From the NCBI GenBank assembly GCA_016235185.1, contig JACRLT010000047.1, positions 1 to 45,662 of the forward strand: a stretch of DNA of 45,662 bases, read 5' to 3'. This document shows positions 41,295-45,662 of this stretch, one piece after another. Below the pieces are notes generated by a model. That model was not told the DNA's origin, searched no databases, and saw only the letters and a list, made by a program, of their open reading frames with translations. The position numbers and the translations under genes are program-made. The DNA comes from Candidatus Omnitrophota bacterium. GTDB lineage: Bacteria; Omnitrophota; Gorgyraeia; Velamenicoccales; Velamenicoccaceae. The stretch's first letter is position 1; each line of letters starts with the position of its first letter.

Positions 41295-41310
41295 TGGCAT
41301 GGAATCTGCT
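41295..41310 (+). promoter_or_regulatory. Sigma-54 (-24/-12) promoter
   Basis: TGGCATGGAATCTGCT matches the TGGCACGnnnnTTGCW consensus except at two positions. The GG and GC pairs have exactly the right spacing. Transcription would start near 41321, giving a leader of about 57 bases before the small ORF at 41378 and about 200 before the sugar transferase. It lies in the only long non-coding gap in the locus (41094-41377). Confidence 0.78.
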
Positions 41311-41377
41311 TATATATTACTTGTAGGGCTTTAATCGATAGTTAACTAAGGACTTTATAAAGCAACGGTAAGTTATT

Positions 41378-41536
41378 ATGAAGCAACAAGTTATACTTCA
41401 AAATAGAGATATGCTGAAAAACCTAAGAATAAATCTGGCTGGAGCAAAAAAAGACCTATCTGCTTTTATAATGCTTTGGAAATATATCCAGGCTAAGAAG
41501 AGAACCGAAAAAATCCAGTATGTCAAAGTTAATTAA
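41378..41536 (+). CDS. Short ORF (52 aa) in the sigma-54 leader
   Basis: A 52-codon frame rich in Lys and Asn (starts MKQQVILQNRDMLKNLRINL). It overlaps the sugar transferase start by 17 bases. It matches no family I know. No good ribosome site is seen. It could be a leader peptide that couples translation to the next gene, or simply chance. The sugar transferase itself lacks a clear ribosome site, which favours coupling. Confidence 0.35.
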   Translation: MKQQVILQNRDMLKNLRINLAGAKKDLSAFIMLWKYIQAKKRTEKIQYVKVN

Positions 41537-42383
41537 AGAGTTTAAAATTTTTTCCTTCAGGAAGAAAGCGCTTGCTGTACTTTTGATCGTCGCGCTTTGC
41601 ACTGTAGCTGTTATGTTTACAGCCTCTGCAGCCCAGCCTGTTGCTGCAGAGAAGGGAAGCCTAAACCCAAACTCTGCGATCTTTGCTTCCAATAAAACTT
41701 ATGATACATCAACCCGAGGCCGAGCGCCTGAACCAAGTACCGTTGCTTTGATGGGTTCCGGCTTTTTAGCAGGGCTTGTCCGTTTTGCCCGCCGCAGGTT
41801 CGTAGAGTTCAAAAGAGGTTTTGATTTTCTGGTCTCCCTGTTCGGCCTCATCGTAACATTCCCAATAGTTTTGATCTCGATACTTATTATCAGAATAACA
41901 TCGTCCGGCCCGGCGCTTTACAGACAGGTAAGGGTCGGCAGGGACGGCAGGTTCTTTGAATTGTATAAATTAAGGACAATGGTCATTGATGCAGAAAAAC
42001 AGACCGGACCGGTCTGGGCTAAAGAGAATGACCCGCGCATAACTATTTTTGGTAAGTTTTTGCGCAAGAGCCGCATTGATGAAATCCCCCAATTAGTCAA
42101 TGTGCTCAAGGGTGAAATGAGTCTTATTGGCCCCAGACCGGAAAGGCCTGAATTTGTAGATATGTTATCTAAGGAGATAGCAGATTATCAGAAGCGCCTG
42201 AATGTCAGGCCCGGTATCACGGGTTTAGCGCAAATTAAACAGGCATATGATTCTACGATCGAGGACGTGCGCCGCAAGGTGAAGTTTGACCTCTTATATA
42301 TTAAGAGGATGTGTTTTCTGACGGACTTAAGGATAATATTATCCACGGTGGCTGTTGTCCTGACGGGCAGGGGTGCCAGATAG
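41520..42383 (+). CDS. Phosphoglycosyl transferase with internal PEP-CTERM signal
   Basis: A 287-aa protein that joins two normally separate things. Residues 1-38 are a signal peptide. Residues 39-69 are a short polar stretch. Residues 70-93 form a PEP-CTERM signal: P70-E71-P72, a membrane helix at about 74-89 and an Arg cluster R91-R93. Directly after it, from about residue 98, is the bacterial sugar transferase domain (WcaJ/PssY class): KRGFDFLVSLFGLIVTFPIV, GPALYRQVRVGRDGRFFELY, KLRTM, SRIDEIPQLVNVLKGEMSLI, GPRPERPEF and RPGITGLAQI. It would start the glycan by moving a sugar phosphate to undecaprenyl phosphate in the cytoplasm. Topology fits (N-out, Arg-rich end in). The fusion is unusual. 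The gene is driven by the sigma-54 promoter. Confidence 0.9.
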   Translation: MSKLIKEFKIFSFRKKALAVLLIVALCTVAVMFTASAAQPVAAEKGSLNPNSAIFASNKTYDTSTRGRAPEPSTVALMGSGFLAGLVRFARRRFVEFKRGFDFLVSLFGLIVTFPIVLISILIIRITSSGPALYRQVRVGRDGRFFELYKLRTMVIDAEKQTGPVWAKENDPRITIFGKFLRKSRIDEIPQLVNVLKGEMSLIGPRPERPEFVDMLSKEIADYQKRLNVRPGITGLAQIKQAYDSTIEDVRRKVKFDLLYIKRMCFLTDLRIILSTVAVVLTGRGAR

Positions 42384-42393
42384 GGGGGGGAAA

Positions 42394-42624
42394 ATGAGCC
42401 TATTTATTAAAAGTTTTTGCGTGTTAGCCGTAGTAGTTTTCTTGGCTGGATGTAACCAGAGCGGCGTAGGTCCGTTTTCTTCTGCCTTAGCGCCAGACCC
42501 AGGTGATGGAGGCGGCGGTGAGCAGCTAGCTTTAGTGCATAATCCCGAACCAGCCACAATGCTTTTGTGGGGTGCCGGATTAGCAGGCGCAGCATTTGCC
42601 AAAAGACGGAAAAAAGCTGATTAA
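42394..42624 (+). CDS. Small lipoprotein with PEP-CTERM signal
   Basis: A 76-aa protein. The N-terminus is a type II signal peptide with lipobox LAGC (cysteine 20 after the start at 42394). A Gly/Asp-rich mid part (about 30 residues) leads to the C-terminal PEP-CTERM signal NPEPATMLLWGAGLAGAAFA and KRRKKAD. After both processing steps a lipid-linked peptide of about 30 residues would remain. A run of eight G bases (SD-like) lies 4 bases before the ATG. The GTG at 42373 is an alternative start but would overlap the upstream gene. Confidence 0.78.
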   Translation: MSLFIKSFCVLAVVVFLAGCNQSGVGPFSSALAPDPGDGGGGEQLALVHNPEPATMLLWGAGLAGAAFAKRRKKAD

Positions 42625-42650
42625 GAATATAGAGGGTAGTTTACCTTTTA

Positions 42651-42672
42651 TATATAACGCTATATATAACGC
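42651..42672. repeat. Direct 10-mer repeat before the first secreted PEP-CTERM gene
   Basis: TATATAACGC occurs at 42651-42660 and again at 42663-42672. It lies 22 bases before the ATG at 42695, just upstream of a strong GGAGGTG ribosome site, and could bind a regulator or contain a promoter element. Confidence 0.5.
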
Positions 42673-42694
42673 TTAAAAGAGAAGGAGGTGAAAA

Positions 42695-43537
42695 ATGATG
42701 AAAAAAGTATTGTTAATTGCAGTACTATTTTTGGTTATAGGTGTCGCAAGCGCGCACGCTGTTCCTGTAACTCTGAATGTCGATGAGCTGTACGACTGGG
42801 GAAGATTGTATTCCTATGCTGGAGGAGTTTATACTCCAACTAACGTTAATCCGGCGCCTTGGGGTACGAATCCGGCAGGTGGCTATACGATAACAGAGAA
42901 TACCTTTGGAAACGCAGATGGTGCTGAAGACACATGGGGTATAGGATCAGTTGCTAGCATTAAAACTCTTCCGGCAAACGATCCAATATTCTTGAGATCA
43001 GCTTCTCAAGAGCTGACGTTTATGTTCTACGGTTTTAATGATGACGCTCTATCTAACCCGAATTTTGTGGGTGACACGACGATTCTTTCGAAGTTGGGCC
43101 ATATCGCTGTTTATTTGGATACAACTCCCGATTTCGATGGCACCGTGGGAACAGGTGGTAGAACTGGTTTAGCCGCATACACGGGGGCTACAGAAGGTCT
43201 ATTGGTGCTTGATTTGGCACCTGTAGATTTGACTGGTTTAGGTCACACCTTGAGCTCTAATTTTAATTTTCTAACGAGCTCTGGTGCTGGTTCCATGTAT
43301 CTGTCTACAACAGGTCTTGGTGCATGGGATAATCTGTATGATACTAACACCCAGCTTTTCGGTTCTGATTTTTCCTTTACTTTTACGGTTAGGGATAATG
43401 TTACTCCGACCGTGGGTGATTGGGTAGTCAGAGGCGATGCAGGTGGTGAAGGCAATGTTATACCTGAACCGGCTTCTATGATTCTCATGGGGATCGGTTT
43501 AGCAGGTGCAGCACGACGTTTAAGACGTAAAAACTAA
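42695..43537 (+). CDS. Secreted PEP-CTERM protein
   Basis: A 280-aa secreted protein. Residues 1-22 are a signal peptide ending in AHA. The body is beta-rich, Gly/Thr/Asn-rich and acidic, with no domain I recognise. The C-terminus is a classical PEP-CTERM signal (VIPEPASMILMGIGLAGAAR plus RLRRKN). It is likely cargo for the exosortase, to be attached to the envelope or EPS. A strong GGAGGTG ribosome site is present. A hairpin terminator overlaps its stop codon. Confidence 0.88.
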   Translation: MMKKVLLIAVLFLVIGVASAHAVPVTLNVDELYDWGRLYSYAGGVYTPTNVNPAPWGTNPAGGYTITENTFGNADGAEDTWGIGSVASIKTLPANDPIFLRSASQELTFMFYGFNDDALSNPNFVGDTTILSKLGHIAVYLDTTPDFDGTVGTGGRTGLAAYTGATEGLLVLDLAPVDLTGLGHTLSSNFNFLTSSGAGSMYLSTTGLGAWDNLYDTNTQLFGSDFSFTFTVRDNVTPTVGDWVVRGDAGGEGNVIPEPASMILMGIGLAGAARRLRRKN

Positions 43538-43574
43538 GCTGTCCTAAGGGAAATTAGGATGGCTTAGTTGTTTT
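43534..43574 (+). terminator. Hairpin terminator after the first PEP-CTERM gene
   Basis: CTAAGCTGTCCTAA (43534-43547) pairs with TTAGGATGGCTTAG (43554-43567) over 14 base pairs, two of them G-U, with a 6-base loop. TTGTTTT follows. The stop codon lies in the left arm. Confidence 0.82.
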
Positions 43575-43586
43575 ACCGGTAAACAC

Positions 43587-43660
43587 AATTAAGCCTATTC
43601 AGTTGCTTCATGTGGTGAGCGTAGTCGAACCGCGAATAGAGGTGGGTGGTAGGCTTAATT
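43587..43660. repeat. Inverted-repeat element in the leader of the second PEP-CTERM gene
   Basis: AATTAAGCCTA (43587-43597) and TAGGCTTAATT (43650-43660) are perfect 11-base inverted arms, 52 bases apart. The middle carries GTGAGCGTAGTCGAACC, resembling the widespread dispersed repeat TTCGACTACGCTCAC of many bacterial genomes. It lies between the terminator and the ATG at 43688. Confidence 0.75.
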
Positions 43661-43687
43661 TGGCATCATAACTCATACATAATCCTA

Positions 43688-44494
43688 ATGAAGAAAAATA
43701 TAATTCCGGCGGTAATATTGGCGGTTGCGCTTCTGGTTTATTGCGCGCCTGCCTTTGCGTTACCCACTTTTCAGGCCTATATCAAGGGTGGTATAGCAGG
43801 TGACCAGGGTAGCGATCAGGATACCTGGTTTACTTCTACCAGCCCTTTTACCATATATATTGTCGGTGCATATGGCTCTAATACCAAGAGTATAACCAAC
43901 ACAACGCTTGTAGTATCAGTGCCGGAGGGCGAGCAGGGAACGCTTAATTTTTCAACTCCGGATGAAGCGCCAAGCCTTCTGACCACGGCTGATTCAGGCC
44001 TTTTTGCCAACCCTACTGCCAACGCCGATATTAATATATTGACGGACATACCGGCAGATAAGGACGGTTATTCGATAAAGAACTTTTTCCCCACTGGTTT
44101 TATTGCCAACAATCATTATCCGATGCAAGATGATATCTCTGATTTTCTTATATATGACCTGGGGCCTTTTTATAAAGAAGATACTACGCTCTACGATTAT
44201 AACGCTGACACGGGTTTGATCGGAAGCCAGACCAAGAGTAAGCCTTTTGGCGAGCAGAAGGAATATTCAATAAGCTATACAGGTTTTAGCCGTCTTCATT
44301 TTGATGTGTATGGTTTGATAGAAGATCAGAACGGGTGTAAAACACTATATGCCTGGAATATGAATCCGGGTTCCCACGATTCGACAGCCAACGGCCACGA
44401 TAACGTGATCCCCGAGCCGAGCTCCATGGCTCTCTTAGGCATTGGTTTATTGGGTTTTGCGCGCAGGTTAAGACGTAAGGCAAAAATAGCCTAA
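43688..44494 (+). CDS. Secreted PEP-CTERM protein
   Basis: A 268-aa secreted protein. Residues 1-25 are a signal peptide (ends AFA). The middle is beta-rich and acidic, without a recognised domain. The C-terminus VIPEPSSMALLGIGLLGFAR followed by RLRRKAKIA is a PEP-CTERM signal. I chose the ATG at 43688, because the upstream part of the frame runs through an inverted repeat and adds no signal peptide. No clear ribosome site is present. A hairpin follows the stop. Confidence 0.86.
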   Translation: MKKNIIPAVILAVALLVYCAPAFALPTFQAYIKGGIAGDQGSDQDTWFTSTSPFTIYIVGAYGSNTKSITNTTLVVSVPEGEQGTLNFSTPDEAPSLLTTADSGLFANPTANADINILTDIPADKDGYSIKNFFPTGFIANNHYPMQDDISDFLIYDLGPFYKEDTTLYDYNADTGLIGSQTKSKPFGEQKEYSISYTGFSRLHFDVYGLIEDQNGCKTLYAWNMNPGSHDSTANGHDNVIPEPSSMALLGIGLLGFARRLRRKAKIA

Positions 44495-44520
44495 GCGATA
44501 ATGATGTTAGGCCTATTCTT
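44485..44520 (+). terminator. Probable hairpin terminator after the second PEP-CTERM gene
   Basis: AATAGCCTAA (44485-44494) pairs with TTAGGCCTATT (44507-44517), with one bulged C and a 12-base loop, followed by CTTT. Weaker than the terminators at 43534 and 45428. Confidence 0.55.
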
Positions 44521-44589
44521 TACCTTGAATAAGTGAAGGATAGTTTTATTTTACCCAATAATTTCAAAGTTTATATAAGTTTTGTATAA

Positions 44590-44611
44590 GTAAAAACTAA
44601 GTTGTCCTAAG
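44590..44611. repeat. Copy of the terminator left arm in front of the last PEP-CTERM gene
   Basis: GTAAAAACTAAGTTGTCCTA matches GTAAAAACTAAGCTGTCCTA at 43527 at all but one position and runs to 44611. Only the 5' half of the terminator is present; the 3' arm is missing. It may mark a deleted PEP-CTERM gene between the two. Confidence 0.75.
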
Positions 44612-44638
44612 AAATTTTTATTCCAAGAGAGGTTTAAG

Positions 44639-45400
44639 ATGAAAAAATCACTAGGGTTGATGGCGATGTTTATTTTGATCGGCGTGAGCGCTAACGCTTA
44701 CGCGTTTACCTTTTCCCTTGATGGCAGTCTCGCTGAATGGGGCGTAACTCCTGGGATATATGGAAGTTCAGATTGGGTCCCCGATAGCGGCATAGCCTAT
44801 AACATTGAAGATAATAACCCGGCAGTAAGCTATGTCGGACCGGGCTATGGCGGACAACCTTTTGATGCTGAAGCAATATACGTAACTTCTGACGCGACAA
44901 ATTTATATTTCGCCGTAGTGACCGGGCTTTCTAGCAATGGTTCTACTTTTGGAGGCGTGACTTATTATCCCGGAGATATTGCTTTAGATTTTGGTTTAGA
45001 CGGCTTTTATGAATATGGGATAGAAACTACAGGAAATGGGAGTTTTGTCAAAGGAAGCCTTTATTCGGTGACAAATTGGGGCCAAGGTATATGGGGCGGT
45101 ATAGGTGCGCCAACAGGAATGCTTGCCGCAACAGAAATATTTAATCCTTCGGAAACCAACCTGGTTTATAACAAGACCTATTACGGAAATGGCCACGGCA
45201 AACATTATGTCATAGAAGGCTACATGCCTATTGAAAAATTTGGGGCTGATTGGGGTGAGTCTTTTAAGGCCCATTGGTCAATGAGTTGCGCTAATGATTT
45301 TATAGAGGTAGAATTGACTCCAATACCTGAACCGGCGTCATTTGGGCTCCTGGGTTTGGGTTTGTTCGGTTTAGCGCGCAGGTTCCGCAGGAGAAATTAA
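44639..45400 (+). CDS. Secreted PEP-CTERM protein with CBM9-like domain
   Basis: A 253-aa secreted protein. Residues 1-22 are a signal peptide (ends AYA). The body resembles a CBM9/DOMON-like carbohydrate-binding sandwich: LDGSLAEWGV near residue 27 and DAEAIYVTSDATNLYFAVVT near 76. The C-terminus is a PEP-CTERM signal (PIPEPASFGLLGLGLFGLAR plus RFRRRN). It may link the EPS to the cell envelope or bind its sugars. AGAGG precedes the ATG. A strong terminator follows. Confidence 0.86.
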   Translation: MKKSLGLMAMFILIGVSANAYAFTFSLDGSLAEWGVTPGIYGSSDWVPDSGIAYNIEDNNPAVSYVGPGYGGQPFDAEAIYVTSDATNLYFAVVTGLSSNGSTFGGVTYYPGDIALDFGLDGFYEYGIETTGNGSFVKGSLYSVTNWGQGIWGGIGAPTGMLAATEIFNPSETNLVYNKTYYGNGHGKHYVIEGYMPIEKFGADWGESFKAHWSMSCANDFIEVELTPIPEPASFGLLGLGLFGLARRFRRRN

Positions 45401-45426
45401 AAGTTGAAGATTAAAAGTTAAAAGTT
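45399..45426. repeat. Heptanucleotide tandem repeat after the last PEP-CTERM gene
   Basis: Four units: AAAAGTT, GAAGATT, AAAAGTT, AAAAGTT, beginning at the stop codon and ending at the terminator stem. Confidence 0.8.
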
Positions 45427-45427
45427 A

Positions 45428-45463
45428 AAAAAGCGTAGCTTTGTAAAAAGCTGCGCTTTTTTA
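45428..45463 (+). terminator. Strong rho-independent terminator at the end of the locus
   Basis: AAAAAGCGTAGCTTT pairs with AAAGCTGCGCTTTTT (one G-U) around a GTAA loop, followed by TTA. The A/U-rich ends suit termination in both directions. It ends the EPS/PEP-CTERM locus. Confidence 0.9.
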
Positions 45464-45489
45464 TTAAGATCAAGAATTAAAATTGGTAA

Positions 45490-45518
45490 TTGAAATAGAC
45501 TCAAAAAATTAGTATAAT
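45490..45518 (+). promoter_or_regulatory. Promoter in front of the insertion sequence
   Basis: TTGAAA (45490-45495), a 17-base spacer and a perfect TATAAT (45513-45518). It lies 115 bases before the transposase ATG at 45633. Whether it lies inside the IS cannot be told without the other end. Confidence 0.65.
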
Positions 45519-45519
45519 T

Positions 45520-45662
45520 CTTCACTTGAGTCCAAATTAGCGATTGAAAAAGCCTAATCGCGTCCTTAAAATTGTTGGTGAAGCACACCACAACCTTGCC
45601 GATACTCGTCGGCATATAAGGAGGATTAGGCTATGGCCCATCATAACACAATCTTGGGACAG
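45520..45662 (+). mobile_element. IS4-like insertion sequence, left part, cut by the window edge
   Basis: The transposase start and its leader are present; the left end is somewhere near or upstream of 45520 but no terminal repeat can be set without the other end. The leader holds hairpins (GCCGA/TCGGC at about 45599-45614) and a long-range pairing that covers the ribosome site. Confidence 0.6.
45633..45662 (+). CDS. IS4-family transposase, N-terminal fragment (DUF4372 type)
   Basis: Only the first ten codons are in the window: MAHHNTILGQ. This is the usual start of IS4-type transposases with an N-terminal DUF4372 domain. AAGGAGG lies 7 bases before the ATG. The rest is beyond the window, so integrity is unknown. 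Confidence 0.72.
   Translation, partial: MAHHNTILGQ

Noticed and set aside
102-45615. Minus-strand and alternative-frame ORFs of 60-150 codons across the window
   Set aside because: All lie opposite or inside well-supported plus-strand genes, lack ribosome sites and family motifs, and look like frame shadows.

Overview
This window is one long, almost unbroken plus-strand locus for making, exporting and surface-anchoring an exopolysaccharide, ending in an exosortase/PEP-CTERM protein-sorting module. All credible genes lie on the + strand. Most junctions are short gaps or 1-38 bp overlaps, many of them ATGA or GTGA, so translational coupling is widespread. The gene set (Wza-like export protein, Wzz-like protein, secretion-type AAA ATPase, tyrosine autokinase, EpsH1-type glycosyltransferase, exosortase, EpsI, PEP-CTERM proteins) implies a Gram-negative (diderm) bacterium. 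The gene style, middling GC and scattered short tandem repeats would suit Omnitrophota or a related PVC-like lineage, but that placement is inference, because no rRNA or other marker gene is present.

Layout. 0.1-4.1 kb: export/chain-length/kinase block. 4.2-8.7 kb: lipid-carrier kinase (DgkA-like) and sugar-nucleotide genes (UDP-HexNAc 6-dehydrogenase, UDP-HexNAc 4-epimerase, GDP-mannose synthesis), plus a coiled-coil membrane protein. 8.8-14.9 kb: polysaccharide deacetylase, ATP-grasp ligase, a nucleotidyltransferase pair, a FemAB/CelD-like acyltransferase, and a two-gene ABC exporter (Wzm/Wzt type). 15.0-16.2 kb: an MNT-HEPN toxin-antitoxin pair and a leftover 3' end of a second Wzt-like gene. 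16.3-27.9 kb: an AT-rich glycosyltransferase block with a TylF-like methyltransferase, a hexapeptide acetyltransferase and an O-antigen ligase/polymerase. 28.0-29.4 kb: AbiEi/AbiEii type IV toxin-antitoxin. 29.4-39.6 kb: more glycosyltransferases, a metallophosphoesterase, two membrane-anchored glycosidase-like proteins, two more deacetylases, an unrecognised beta-repeat protein and a membrane GT2. 39.6-45.4 kb: exosortase, EpsI, a sigma-54-type promoter, a sugar-phosphate transferase carrying an internal PEP-CTERM signal, a PEP-CTERM lipoprotein and three secreted PEP-CTERM proteins. From about 45.5 kb the left part of an IS4-like insertion sequence begins and runs off the window.

How it may work together (inference). 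The PEP-CTERM phosphoglycosyl transferase starts the glycan on undecaprenyl phosphate supplied by the DgkA-like kinase. The glycosyltransferases build it from HexNAc-uronate, GDP-mannose and other donors. It is exported by an ABC and/or Wzy-type route through the Wza/Wzz/BY-kinase apparatus, then edited by deacetylases and glycosidases. The exosortase cuts PEP-CTERM cargo and probably links it to this glycan.

The strongest unusual features are: a PEP-CTERM signal fused in the middle of the initiating sugar transferase; a tiny PEP-CTERM lipoprotein next to it; a sigma-54-like promoter with an upstream palindrome in front of them; three different nucleotidyltransferase-fold TA-type modules embedded in the operon, two of them coupled by overlap to downstream sugar genes; a dispersed set of heptanucleotide tandem repeats, some inside genes; a REP-like element inserted in frame in a deacetylase; and a 46-bp perfect palindrome spanning the end of the tyrosine kinase gene.
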